Shown: positions 8,307 to 17,271 of the stretch, piece by piece
Layout of the letters: every line of letters starts with the position of its first letter
Position numbering within the stretch: the stretch's first letter is position 1
Assembly: GCA_020025595.1 (NCBI GenBank)
Contig: JAHHRV010000001.1
Coordinates: 273,688-337,687 of the forward strand
DNA: 64,000 bases
Direction: 5' to 3'
Source: Oscillospiraceae bacterium
GTDB taxonomy: Bacteria; Bacillota; Clostridia; Oscillospirales; Oscillospiraceae
Notes under the pieces: generated by a model
The model's database searches: none
Seen by the model: only the letters and a program-made list of their open reading frames with translations
What the model was told of the DNA's origin: nothing
Made by a program: the position numbers and the translations under genes

Positions 8307-8825
8307 ATGCCGAGAAAGAAAAAAGACGGACGCTTCATCAATTACTATATTGATCGCCAAATTTATGAACGCCTTGAACAATACGCCGATGACAAAGGCC
8401 AGAGCATGACCACAGCCATCGAACGAATTTTGAAAGAGTACCTCGATCGTTATGAATCCACCAGCCAGCATGAAGGAGGGAACATGATGTATTGTCCGAA
8501 TTGTAATCTTCTTGTAAGCGGAACCAGATGCCCGGTTTGCGGAAGCAGACAGCTAAGCGCCCCTCAGCCGGAGGATTATTGCTATCTGGTTGAAAAAGAA
8601 GCAATCTGGTCGGAAGCACTTTCGGATCTGCTGACCCAGAATCAGATCCCGTTTCTCACCAAAAATGTACTGGGTGCCGGACTGGCTGCAAAGATGGGCT
8701 CCGGCGCAGAAAAGGTGAGATTTTATGTCCCCTATGCCCATTACGAAAACGCCCACGCTCTGGAGCAGGAATTTTTCTCGGCAGAGGCAGTTGCCGCCGA
8801 GCTTGATCAGCAAACAGAAGAATAA
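8307..8825 (+). CDS. RHH-like / zinc-ribbon / DUF2007-like fusion protein
   Basis: A 172-residue protein with three parts. Residues 1-50 look like a ribbon-helix-helix DNA-binding module (basic start, INYYIDRQIYERLEQYADDKGQ, then a helix SMTTAIERILKEYL). Residues 62-82 hold CPNC and CPVC pairs typical of a zinc ribbon. Residues 90-160 resemble DUF2007-type signal/ligand domains (YCYLVEKEAIWSEALSDLLTQNQIPFLTKN, then YVPYAHYENAHALEQEFF). An internal AAGGAGGG at 8473-8480 lies just before in-frame ATG codons at 8484 and 8487, so a shorter zinc-ribbon product could be made alone. Function is unknown; a regulator is possible. Confidence 0.75.
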   Translation: MPRKKKDGRFINYYIDRQIYERLEQYADDKGQSMTTAIERILKEYLDRYESTSQHEGGNMMYCPNCNLLVSGTRCPVCGSRQLSAPQPEDYCYLVEKEAIWSEALSDLLTQNQIPFLTKNVLGAGLAAKMGSGAEKVRFYVPYAHYENAHALEQEFFSAEAVAAELDQQTEE

Positions 8826-8837
8826 TCCATGAAAAAG

Positions 8838-8875
8838 ACCGCTGACATACCGAAATGGTGTGTCAGCGGTTATTA
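8838..8875. terminator. Bidirectional terminator between convergent genes
   Basis: ACCGCTGACATACC and GGTGTGTCAGCGGT form a 14-bp stem with one wobble. It lies between the converging RHH/zinc-ribbon and helicase genes, with A/T-rich flanks on both sides. Confidence 0.8.
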
Positions 8876-8900
8876 TTTGCATTGCATCGAGTGCAAAGCG

Positions 8901-11171
8901 TTACTTCAGAATCCCGTTTCTCAAGGTGATATCCAGCATAATGCGTTTGATTTCTCTGGATTCTTCAAACTGGATGTCTGCTACGCCATTGGCGATGGAT
9001 AGAACCACCCCGGGGCCGAAGTTTTTGTGGGTGACACGGCTTCCGATTTGTATGGTGGCTGCAATCTGTGCAACGGCAGCCTCCGGGATCGCCGTTTTGG
9101 CGGCAGGGACGTGTGTAGTATATTTCACGGAAGTGTCTCTGTTTTCCAGCATCTGGGCAAGGGTGAGCAGCTGCAGCTGCTCGGCGGGAAACTCCACCAG
9201 CAGATTGTCTTTGCAGTGAGCCAGAATCCTGCCTTTTCCAAAAGCTTTGTGGGTGTAGCTTTTACCGCACAGGTTCTGACTGAGGCTGCAGAATACATCA
9301 TCGGGGTCGGCAGTCTCGATAGGGAGCGTTGAGAGAATCTCGGTTGTAAACTGAGAGCTTCTGTCCGGGCAGGTGAATAAATACAGCTCATTTTTGGCCC
9401 GGGTCATTGCTACATAATAAACCCGGCGGTCCTCTTCGTACTGCCGCAGGTCTTCCGGTGTTTTGATATCGGATAGCTTTTTAGACGGAAGAACGCCGTC
9501 GAGAATATCCAGAAGATACACCCGGTCGTATTCCAGTCCCTTGCTGGAATGTACGGTGGACAGCATCAGATGGTTGTCGGGTCGATCTACATGATTCTGA
9601 ATCAGCAGCTTCAGCGTATCCAGTCGGCGCAGGAACGCATCCGGACTGGATTCTCGCTTGGCCAGCATACAGAGAATGTCAAATTTTCCGGCATCCAGCT
9701 TGTTTTGGGTGACATAGCTGCTGTAGCGACAGGTATTCCAGATTTGCAGAAGAGCCACTTCGGCAGACTGACCGGGCAGCTCCGGAAGCAGCGTATACAG
9801 ATCTGCGGCACCATCTTTGCCATAGCTGCTCAGTTCGGGGCAGTTTATCAGCTCCTGCAGAATGGTTTTTCCGGATTTGAGTCTCTCCTGACAGGCATAC
9901 ACGGCAGCCGATTTTGTAATAGGACTGCCGAATTTATAATAAATGCGCATGAAAATGTCTATATCCCGGGGGTTATAGGCAAAGCGGATGATATCGACGA
10001 TATCGGTGACGATTCGGTGAGAGAAAAACGAATCCTGGGACTTTTTGCAGTTGTAGCGGATGCCATTTCGCTCAAATAAGTCAATCAGAGGCAGAGCGCT
10101 GTCGTTGTTGCGATACAGAACAGCGGTTTCCTGGGTGCAGTTCCGTCCGATCTCAAACAGATACTTGTATTGGGAAATGCGGTTGGCGGTGTAAATCCGC
10201 TGAATGGATTTTCCACTGCCCCGGGTAGGGATGATCTTCTTTTCGTAGCGGAAACGGTTCTTAGCCACAAAAACATTGGCAGCGGCCACGATTTCCTCTG
10301 TGGAGCGGTAGTTGCGCTCCATCAGCAGAATCTTTGCGCCGGGATAATCCGTTTGAAAATTCAGAAGTGCTTCGGGGTAGGCCGCCCGGAAGCCATAGAT
10401 GCTCTGGTCTTCATCGCCCACCATGAAAATATTCTGATGTTTCGCAGCCAGGAGCTTGATAATTTCGTGCTGAATCTTGGAGGTGTCCTGGGATTCATCC
10501 ACGCAGATATACCGATAGCGATCCTGAAAGTAATCCAGGATTGTGGGATATCCTTTTAAGATGGTCAGAGCATACCCCATCTGATCATCAAAATCCATCA
10601 GCTGCTGCTGCCGGAGGCACGCGCAGTATGTCTGGAAAATCTGATCCATGTGGTTGATGCCCACATCGACTGTTTTGATTTCTTCCTCAGAAAGCATCAT
10701 GTTTTTGATGTAGGTTATGCCGGTGCGAATGTCCTTGATGGTGCTTTCAGTGGGATATTCTCCGTTGAGTTGCTGATAGATCTGTCCCACGAGCTTTGCT
10801 GCGGCGTCATTTTCGATGACAGGGAAGGGCTGACGCCTGCCGTGAGAACCGGCATAGCATTTGATGATCTGAGAGGACAGACTGTTGATGGTGCAGATTT
10901 CCATGTCTTTGGCGTATTCGTTTCCGAACATGGATGCAAAGCGCAGTCTCATCTCGTCGGTGGCTGCGACGGTATAGGTCATGGTCAGAATATTTGCCGG
11001 AGCAATGTTTTTGCAGCACACCATGTATCCCAGGCGGGTGACCAGAACGGTTGTTTTTCCGCTTCCCGGAACTGCCAGAAGCAAAATGGCACCGTCCACC
11101 GTATGGACAGCCTCTTTTTGCTGGGGATTCAGTTTTTCAACAAATAACTGGTCAAATTGTGTCAATGTCAT
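8901..11171 (-). CDS. UvrD/Rep/PcrA-type DNA helicase
   Basis: A 756-residue superfamily 1A helicase. Visible motifs in order: Q-motif LNPQQKEAVHTVDGAILLLAVP, Walker A PGSGKTT (about 35-41), motif II DESQDTSK, motif III VGDEDQSIYGFRAAYPE, motif V TVHSSKGLEYDRVYL, and motif VI VAMTRAKNELYL. The C-terminal 130 residues contain two KAFGKGRIL/KNFGPGVVL-type SH3/Tudor-like repeats, as at the end of PcrA/UvrD proteins. It unwinds 3'-5' during repair or replication; whether it is the main PcrA or a paralogue is not clear. It stands alone with its own promoter and faces the preceding gene. Confidence 0.92.
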   Translation of the reverse strand: MTLTQFDQLFVEKLNPQQKEAVHTVDGAILLLAVPGSGKTTVLVTRLGYMVCCKNIAPANILTMTYTVAATDEMRLRFASMFGNEYAKDMEICTINSLSSQIIKCYAGSHGRRQPFPVIENDAAAKLVGQIYQQLNGEYPTESTIKDIRTGITYIKNMMLSEEEIKTVDVGINHMDQIFQTYCACLRQQQLMDFDDQMGYALTILKGYPTILDYFQDRYRYICVDESQDTSKIQHEIIKLLAAKHQNIFMVGDEDQSIYGFRAAYPEALLNFQTDYPGAKILLMERNYRSTEEIVAAANVFVAKNRFRYEKKIIPTRGSGKSIQRIYTANRISQYKYLFEIGRNCTQETAVLYRNNDSALPLIDLFERNGIRYNCKKSQDSFFSHRIVTDIVDIIRFAYNPRDIDIFMRIYYKFGSPITKSAAVYACQERLKSGKTILQELINCPELSSYGKDGAADLYTLLPELPGQSAEVALLQIWNTCRYSSYVTQNKLDAGKFDILCMLAKRESSPDAFLRRLDTLKLLIQNHVDRPDNHLMLSTVHSSKGLEYDRVYLLDILDGVLPSKKLSDIKTPEDLRQYEEDRRVYYVAMTRAKNELYLFTCPDRSSQFTTEILSTLPIETADPDDVFCSLSQNLCGKSYTHKAFGKGRILAHCKDNLLVEFPAEQLQLLTLAQMLENRDTSVKYTTHVPAAKTAIPEAAVAQIAATIQIGSRVTHKNFGPGVVLSIANGVADIQFEESREIKRIMLDITLRNGILK

Positions 11172-11210
11172 GTGCTTTACCGCCTCAACTGGAAAATTTC
11201 TGTTGTTACT

Positions 11211-11239
11211 ATTGTATAAATCATTCTGAATTTCGTCAA
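11211..11239 (-). promoter_or_regulatory. Promoter of the helicase gene
   Basis: On the minus strand TTGACG, 17 nt, TACAAT, about 40 bp before the helicase ATG. Confidence 0.7.
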
Positions 11240-11265
11240 GGCCGCAGGCACGCCGGGAAGGGGCA

Positions 11266-12471
11266 TTACATCAGGCCGTGGCGCAGCTTGAATTCCAGAA
11301 TTTTATGTACGGTTTCGTCCAGCTGCTGCCGGGAGAATTCGCCCCTTTCCACAGCGGAAATCACTGCGTCAAATGCCTGGGTAAAATTTTCGGGCATCAG
11401 CAGAATGTGGCACCCTGATTGCAAAGCACCCAGAGCAGCTTCGCCGGAGGTATACCGGTTCGTAATTGCCCCCATGGAAAGAGAATCCGTGATTATGAGC
11501 CCCTCAAAGCCTAGCTTCTCTTTCAGAATATCGGTGACAAGGGTTCGGGACATGGTGGCGGGAAGGATATCCTCATCCATGCTGGGAACTGCGATGTGCC
11601 CCACCATGACGCAGTCTGCATCTGCTGCCTTCTGAAATGGCAGCCACTCGCACGCAGACAGCTCCGCTTCTGATTTATAGGTGACAGCCAGGTCGTCGTG
11701 GCTGTCCTGATCGGTGTCTCCGTGGCCGGGAAAATGCTTGAATACGGGGATGATATCCTGCTGGGTCAGCCCGTCGGCCATTGCTCGAGCGAGCATGGCA
11801 GCGGTTGCAGCATCGGAGGAAAAAGCCCGTGTGCCGATGACAGGATTGTCAGGGTTGGTGTTGACATCTGCCACTGGCGCAAAATCCATATTAAAGCCGG
11901 ATTCGCTGAGATATGCGCCAATGGTATTGCCCATTTTCAGTGCAGCGGCAGGATCTGCGTCAGCACCTACTGCCCAGGCACTTTCGTATTGGGGCAGATC
12001 AAACCCCGGAGCGTTCGCAAGCCGTGCCACCAGACCGCCTTCTTCGTCCACGGATAAAAACGGCGCTAGTTTGCTGGCAGCTTGTAAATCGGTCAGAAAG
12101 GCCGTGACCTGATTGGGAGATTCGATGTTGTTTGAAAACAGAATAAAACCGCCAACCGGATATTCTTGCAGCAGCTGCCGGGCCGAATCGCTGAAAGCAG
12201 TCTGGGCGTTGGAGTCCAGCGCTTCGGGGGCGATGATGAATAACTGACCGACCTTTTCTCTCAGGGACATTTCCTGCAGCATGGTATCGGCAGGGGAGGG
12301 CGGCAGCGTGGTCTGGGGCGGAACGGTGGTGGGTGCGGCGGTTGGGTATGTTTGCTGCATGACAGCCTGAGATTCAGGTGCTTCTGAATCTGAGGTACCG
12401 CAGCCCCACAGCAGTCCGCCTGCAAGCAGCACGCACAGGCAGGTCAGGATATAACGAAACTTTTTCTTCAC
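11266..12471 (-). CDS. GH3 beta-N-acetylhexosaminidase-like lipoprotein (NagZ type)
   Basis: A 401-residue secreted lipoprotein. The N-terminus has a basic start, a hydrophobic core and a lipobox ending in Cys24 (LLWGC), followed by a Pro/Thr-rich linker to about residue 62. The remainder is a GH3 TIM barrel with the NagZ hallmark KHFPGHGDTDQDSH (His/Asp acid-base loop), the SVDEEGG segment, and the nucleophile Asp in ITDSLSMGAI. It probably removes GlcNAc from muropeptides or glycans at the cell surface. The start is GTG with AGGGAGG 8 nt upstream. There is no recycling operon around it. Confidence 0.9.
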   Translation of the reverse strand: MKKKFRYILTCLCVLLAGGLLWGCGTSDSEAPESQAVMQQTYPTAAPTTVPPQTTLPPSPADTMLQEMSLREKVGQLFIIAPEALDSNAQTAFSDSARQLLQEYPVGGFILFSNNIESPNQVTAFLTDLQAASKLAPFLSVDEEGGLVARLANAPGFDLPQYESAWAVGADADPAAALKMGNTIGAYLSESGFNMDFAPVADVNTNPDNPVIGTRAFSSDAATAAMLARAMADGLTQQDIIPVFKHFPGHGDTDQDSHDDLAVTYKSEAELSACEWLPFQKAADADCVMVGHIAVPSMDEDILPATMSRTLVTDILKEKLGFEGLIITDSLSMGAITNRYTSGEAALGALQSGCHILLMPENFTQAFDAVISAVERGEFSRQQLDETVHKILEFKLRHGLM

Positions 12472-12576
12472 AGGAATAACCTCCCTTCAGAGCTAAAATC
12501 TGCATTGACTGTGTGACTATTTCATATCACAGAATTCCGGATTCGTCCAGAGTAGGTTTGCACCTAAAATGTCCGG

Positions 12577-12617
12577 AAAAAACAAAGCCACCCAATCCGG
12601 TTCGATCAGATGGCTTT
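12577..12617 (-). terminator. Terminator of the UPF0340 gene
   Basis: AAAGCCA and TGGCTTT form the base of a stem-loop just after the stop; on the minus strand GTTTTTTCC follows. Confidence 0.65.
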
Positions 12618-12641
12618 ATCGGTGGATTCAAGAATAATCGC

Positions 12642-13193
12642 TTATTTGTATTCCTCCACATAGGCAGCCCGCTCGCCGCCGATGAATTTGGGGCGGGTTC
12701 TGGCGCAGAGAATGTTTGCCTTGCCGATGGTAGATCTGGACAGACGCACAGGAACTGCAACTTCTTTCAGATGCATACCAATCAGGGTGCCGCCGATGTC
12801 CAGTCCGGCCTTTGCTTTGATATGCTCCACAGCAACGGGGTGGGTGAATGCCTTCCAGGCTGTGGTGGCAAAGGAGCCGCCAGCCTTGGGCTGAGGCTTT
12901 ACATTCACGATTTCGTAGCCAAAGCGTTCTGCGGTTTCTTCTTCCACAATCAGTGCCCGGTTCAGATGCTCGCAGCACTGAACGGCAAGGGCGATTCCAT
13001 GCTCCTGCAATACGGGGTAAATGCCCGAGAATGCAGCCTCAGCTGCTTCCAGACTGGAATTCTTTCCGATGCGGCTGCCAATCATTTCACTGGAGGAGCA
13101 GCCGATTACAAGCAGATCTCCCTTTTTCAGATTTGCGGCTGCGATCAGCTCCTGAATGACGAGATTTGCCTGATTCTTGATTTCTTCCATCAT
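12642..13193 (-). CDS. UPF0340 (TIGR01440, YwlG-like) protein
   Basis: A 183-residue cytosolic protein that matches the UPF0340 family across its whole length, including LLVIGCSSSEMIGSRIGKNSS, QCCEHLNRALIVEEE, and GGSFATTAWKAFTHPVAVEHI, and DIGGTLIGMHLK. The family is common in Firmicutes, often near glyA or rpiB, and has no assigned biochemical role. GGAGG precedes two adjacent ATG codons at 13193 and 13190. Here it is a single gene between the lipoprotein hexosaminidase and the MATE promoter, so context gives no functional clue. Confidence 0.88.
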   Translation of the reverse strand: MMEEIKNQANLVIQELIAAANLKKGDLLVIGCSSSEMIGSRIGKNSSLEAAEAAFSGIYPVLQEHGIALAVQCCEHLNRALIVEEETAERFGYEIVNVKPQPKAGGSFATTAWKAFTHPVAVEHIKAKAGLDIGGTLIGMHLKEVAVPVRLSRSTIGKANILCARTRPKFIGGERAAYVEEYK

Positions 13194-13419
13194 AGCTACC
13201 TCCGAGAATAAAGATGGCTATATTATATCCGCAGGCTGGAATGTTGTCAAATTGAGATGCATGATAAGCAAAAAATGAGATTGCGGCGTGCAGTATCGTG
13301 AAAGCAGAGGAGAAAGTACCTCAAGCCCCAGCTTTGCTGAAATTTGAATATTTCATGACAAAATATCGCGTGATCTTTTGCGTTTTGTATTCTTACAATC
13401 ATTTTTCTTTATTTTTAGC

Positions 13420-13448
13420 TTGACACATGAGCCGGATGCGATTATACT
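13420..13448 (+). promoter_or_regulatory. Promoter of the MATE gene
   Basis: TTGACA, 17 nt, TATACT. The rest of the 13.2-13.5 kb intergenic stretch holds only this promoter, the operator beside it and a short TCAGGA/TCCTGA hairpin at 13481-13498. Confidence 0.8.
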
Positions 13449-13452
13449 ATAT

Positions 13453-13470
13453 TAGTCTGTTTCCGGACTA
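13453..13470. promoter_or_regulatory. Putative MarR operator at the MATE transcription start
   Basis: TAGTCTGTTTCCGGACTA is a TAGTC-N8-GACTA dyad, 4 bp downstream of the -10 box and spanning the expected +1. The same half-sites and spacing occur twice at 18795-18838, in front of the operon that encodes a MarR regulator. Binding here would block initiation. Confidence 0.75.
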
Positions 13471-13518
13471 AAAGATAAAATCAGGATCTGCGTCCTGATT
13501 GACAGAATAGAGGTTTCT

Positions 13519-14853
13519 ATGGAAGAAAATTTACTTTCGCAGCAATTTAATTTCGCAAAGCTGATGAAGTTCAGTGTTCCGACCATGATTATGATGGTGT
13601 TTTTGTCCCTGTATCAAACCGTGGATGGTGTGTTCATCTCGAATCTGGTGGGCGAGCTGGCTTTGACGGCGCTGAATGTGGTTTATCCCTTTTCCAGTGT
13701 TGTCATCGCCATAGCGGTCATGCTGGCCAGCGGTGCAAGTGCAGTGATTGCGTTGAACATGGGCGAAGGCAAGCCCCGGGAAGCAAAGGAGAATTTCTCC
13801 TTTATCATTCTGGTTGCAATTCTGATTTCATCTGCCATTACCATACTGGGGCTGATTTTTATCAAGCCTCTGATATACTTCATGGGCGCAACACCGCGTA
13901 TTTATCAGATGTGTTATGAATATCTGCAGATCATGATCCTGTCAACGCCTCTTGTAACACTTCAGCTCCTGTTTCAGGTGTTCTTTGTCACAGCAGGAAA
14001 GCCTAAGCTGGGACTGATTCTGACGGTTTCCAGCGGCGTAGCCAACATCGTTCTGGATGCGGTTTTTGTAGGAACGATGCAGATGGGAATTCGCGGAGCT
14101 GCTCTTGCCACTGCGATTGGATACGCGATAACGGCGATTTACGGCCTTGCGTATTTTGTGTTCAACCGGAAAGGTTCGCTGTATCTGGTGAAACCCAAAT
14201 TCCGTTTAGAGGTATTGTGGAAGTCCTGTATCAATGGCAGCAGCGAAATGGTCAACAATCTGGCGATTGCAATTACCACACTGCTGTTTAATGTGGTGGG
14301 ACTCCGCTTCCTGAAGGAAGAGGGCGTGGCGGCAATCGCCATCGTACTGTATGCGCAGTTTGTTATGACTGCCGTGTTTATGGGATATTCCAACGGTGTG
14401 GCACCTGTTTTTAGCTACAAATACGGAGCAGACGATCAGGCACAGATTCAGAAGCTGTTCAAAATCAGCATCCTGTTCGTTACGGGATTGTCTGTGATTG
14501 TCTTTCTGCTGGCGCTTGTGGTTGCACGGCCGATTGCAATGATTTTTGCTGCACATAATCCATATGTTTTGCAGCTGGCTGTGCACGGATTCTACCTGTT
14601 TTCCATATCGTTCCTGTTCACCGGATTGAATATCTTTGCTTCTGCACTTTTTACAGCGTTCTCCAACGGACTGGTATCCGGAATTCTCTCCTTTTTGCGC
14701 ACCTTTGTGCTGTTGGTTGCGGCGCTGCTGATTTTGCCTGCGTGGATTGGAGCAGAAGGAATCTGGCTTGCGGTGCCTCTGGCAGAGGGAATTGCGGTGA
14801 TCTTCTCCATCATTGCCCTGTGTCTGGGGCCCTGGCGAAAGAAAAAAGCATAA
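13519..14853 (+). CDS. MATE family multidrug efflux transporter
   Basis: A 444-residue membrane protein with 12 TM helices in two similar halves. TM1 bears the MATE signature PTMIMMVFLSLYQTVDGVFISNLVGE, and the second half has the matching segment around FVMTAVFMGYSNGVAPVFSYKYGA. MATE pumps use sodium or proton gradients to export cationic drugs and dyes. AGAGG precedes the ATG. It is transcribed toward the UvrA-like gene and shares a bidirectional terminator with it. A dyad operator on its promoter matches those of the MarR-containing operon, so it is very likely part of that regulon. Confidence 0.9.
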   Translation: MEENLLSQQFNFAKLMKFSVPTMIMMVFLSLYQTVDGVFISNLVGELALTALNVVYPFSSVVIAIAVMLASGASAVIALNMGEGKPREAKENFSFIILVAILISSAITILGLIFIKPLIYFMGATPRIYQMCYEYLQIMILSTPLVTLQLLFQVFFVTAGKPKLGLILTVSSGVANIVLDAVFVGTMQMGIRGAALATAIGYAITAIYGLAYFVFNRKGSLYLVKPKFRLEVLWKSCINGSSEMVNNLAIAITTLLFNVVGLRFLKEEGVAAIAIVLYAQFVMTAVFMGYSNGVAPVFSYKYGADDQAQIQKLFKISILFVTGLSVIVFLLALVVARPIAMIFAAHNPYVLQLAVHGFYLFSISFLFTGLNIFASALFTAFSNGLVSGILSFLRTFVLLVAALLILPAWIGAEGIWLAVPLAEGIAVIFSIIALCLGPWRKKKA

Positions 14854-14865
14854 CTGAACAAAAGA

Positions 14866-14905
14866 AGGCCATTTCCCGCGAATCAGTTCCGGGAAATGGC
14901 CGTTT
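14866..14905. terminator. Bidirectional terminator between MATE and UvrA-like genes
   Basis: GGCCATTTCCC and GGGAAATGGCC form an 11-bp perfect stem with A-rich and T-rich flanks. Confidence 0.85.
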
Positions 14906-14922
14906 CTTATTTTGTGACGGTA

Positions 14923-17190
14923 TCAAAGTTTTGCCGATGTGCCTTCCAGTGCTTTTTTCAGATACGGAGCTGTGACAGAGCTGTCGCACTCCAGCATCTG
15001 GGCAGGGGTACCGCTGAAGATGATCTGACCGCCCTCGGTACCGCCGCCGGGGCCGATTTCCACCACATAGTCGGCGGCCTTCAGCACCTCCAGATTGTGT
15101 TCGATCAGGAATACGGAGTTGCCTTCGGCTACGATGCTTTCAAACAGGGCGATGATGTCCTGAACATCCTGCAGATGCAGTCCGTCGGTAGGCTCGTCCA
15201 GTATCAGAATCTGCCCCTTCTGACCAAGGTGAGAGGCGAGTTTCATTCTCTGCAGTTCGCCGCCGGACAGGGTGGACAGAGCCTGATTCAGGTGCAGATA
15301 AAACAGTCCCACATCGGACAGAGGCTTCAGCTTCTTCTCAATGGAAGTTCCTGCAAACCGGTCCATGGCCTGACGGATGGTCATGTCCATCACCTGAGCG
15401 ATGTTCAGCCCGTCCACTGTGTATTGCAGTGCTTCTTCAGAATAGCGCAGGCCGCCGCAGGCTTCGCAGACAGTCTCGATGGAGTCCATAAATGCCATTT
15501 CCGAAACGATTACGCCCTTTCCCTGACACACAGGGCAGGCACCGGCGCCGTTGAAGGAGAACATACCGATTTTCTGTCCGGTTTCCTTTGCAAACATCTG
15601 GCGGATGTCATCGGCAACGCCCAGATAGGTTGCAGGCGTGGAGCGCAAACTGATACCGATGTTTTTTTGACTGATGAGGGTGACGGTTTCCGGGGACTGG
15701 TCGGCAAAAGCCTGCATCAGAGAGCTCTTGCCGGAGCCTGCAACACCGGCAATCACCGTGAACAGCCCCTTCGGCAGCTTGACGGATACATTATTCAGAT
15801 TGTGCAGATTCAGATGCTCCAGAGAGAACCATTCGCTGGCGGTTCTGGGATGCTCTTTTAACCCATTGTGCTGGCGCAGCAGCGAACCTGTCAGGGTGTT
15901 TCCGGCAACCAACTCCGGGTAGGTGCCCTCAAACAGCACCTCACCGCCGGATGCACCTGCACCCGGGCCCATGTCAATAATGTGGTCGGCAATCTCCATC
16001 ATCTCTTTGTGATGCTCGACCATTAAGACGGTGTTTCCTCTGTCCCTGAGGCCGATGATCGCCTCGCTGAGTCTGTGAATATCATGGCTGTGCAGGCCGA
16101 CACTGGGCTCGTCCAGCACATACAGCAGGTCAGAAAGGGAGGAATTGTTGTATTTTGCGATTTTACACCGCTGAGCCTCGCCGCCGGACAGAGTTCCCAT
16201 GGCGCGGTCCAGTGTGAGATAGTCAAGGCCAATGTCAATCAGTGCCTGAATCCGGTTTCTCAGGGAGGTGACCATGTCCACGGCAATGGGATTGCTGATT
16301 CCGTCCAGCCATGCCAGAATATCCGGCAGAGGCATTTTTGTGACTTCGGCAATGTTTTTACCGCCGATCTTACATGAAAGAATGGTGGAATTCAGTCTGG
16401 CACCGTGGCACTCCGGGCACACGCCCTGGGTCACCAGAGGCTCCAGCTTTTTCCAGTGGACCTTGGCATCGTCCCGCTTGAGCATCCGGTTCATCCGGTA
16501 CATGAGACCCTCGTATTTTCCATTTTTGTAATACTCAGGAGGCGGATTTTTCAGAGTCATCGGCTCCTGATAAAGGAACAGATGCAGCTCTTCCGGGGTG
16601 AAATCTCTGATTTTCTTGTTAGAATCGAAAAGTCCGCAAGCACCATAGTACAGCCACCGCCACTGACCCGGCTCGTAAGCTACATAGCGGATGACACCGG
16701 GATCGTTCAGACACTTGTCGAAATCCACCAGCTTGTGAACATCCAGCTCTGTAATTTCACCCAGACCATCACAGCGGGGACATCTGCCCTGGGGATGGTT
16801 GAAAGAAAAGGAATCAGAGTAGCCGACAAAAGGCTCACCCACCCGGGAGAAAAGCAGCCGGAGCAGGGAATAGGTGTCCGTATAGGTTCCCAGCGTGGAA
16901 CGAACCTGGCCGGAGGGCTTTTTCTGATCGATGACAATTGCCGTGGGCAGATGATCGATGTGTCCCACATGGGGCCGACCGTATTTGGGCAGGTACCGCT
17001 GGGCAAAGCTGGGGAATGTGTCATTCAGTTCTCTGCGGGACTGGGCAGCAATCGTATCCAGCACCAGCGAGCTTTTTCCCGAACCGGAAACGCCGGTGAC
17101 CACCGTGATCTGATGCTTTGGAATCTCCACAGATACGTGCTTCAGGTTATTCTGTGTTGCATCTGTGACGCAGATTTTATCGTTCAGCAT
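14923..17190 (-). CDS. Short UvrA-like ABC ATPase (UvrA2/DrrC type)
   Basis: About 755 residues, against roughly 940 for housekeeping UvrA. Two ABC modules are present: Walker A GVSGSGKSSL (near 33) and GVAGSGKSSL (near 475), and two LSGGE(A/L)QR signatures followed by DEPSVGL and DEPTDGL. Zinc-binding cysteine pairs remain (CPRCDGLGE, CPECHGARL, CPVCQGKG, CEACGG). The shortening falls in the first insertion region, where the UvrB-binding part of UvrA normally lies. Such paralogues protect against DNA-binding drugs or are linked to drug resistance. Start ATG 17190 has AAAGGAG upstream; a longer frame to 17226 lacks a ribosome site. It is last in the ybaK-nitroreductase-marR operon. Confidence 0.87.
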   Translation of the reverse strand: MLNDKICVTDATQNNLKHVSVEIPKHQITVVTGVSGSGKSSLVLDTIAAQSRRELNDTFPSFAQRYLPKYGRPHVGHIDHLPTAIVIDQKKPSGQVRSTLGTYTDTYSLLRLLFSRVGEPFVGYSDSFSFNHPQGRCPRCDGLGEITELDVHKLVDFDKCLNDPGVIRYVAYEPGQWRWLYYGACGLFDSNKKIRDFTPEELHLFLYQEPMTLKNPPPEYYKNGKYEGLMYRMNRMLKRDDAKVHWKKLEPLVTQGVCPECHGARLNSTILSCKIGGKNIAEVTKMPLPDILAWLDGISNPIAVDMVTSLRNRIQALIDIGLDYLTLDRAMGTLSGGEAQRCKIAKYNNSSLSDLLYVLDEPSVGLHSHDIHRLSEAIIGLRDRGNTVLMVEHHKEMMEIADHIIDMGPGAGASGGEVLFEGTYPELVAGNTLTGSLLRQHNGLKEHPRTASEWFSLEHLNLHNLNNVSVKLPKGLFTVIAGVAGSGKSSLMQAFADQSPETVTLISQKNIGISLRSTPATYLGVADDIRQMFAKETGQKIGMFSFNGAGACPVCQGKGVIVSEMAFMDSIETVCEACGGLRYSEEALQYTVDGLNIAQVMDMTIRQAMDRFAGTSIEKKLKPLSDVGLFYLHLNQALSTLSGGELQRMKLASHLGQKGQILILDEPTDGLHLQDVQDIIALFESIVAEGNSVFLIEHNLEVLKAADYVVEIGPGGGTEGGQIIFSGTPAQMLECDSSVTAPYLKKALEGTSAKL

Positions 17191-17271
17191 GATAACTCCT
17201 TTCATTTGATGTTTTCGCACGGACACAGGTGGAAGAGAGGGCTTCCACCTGTGCGTTTATGGGTATGAATT

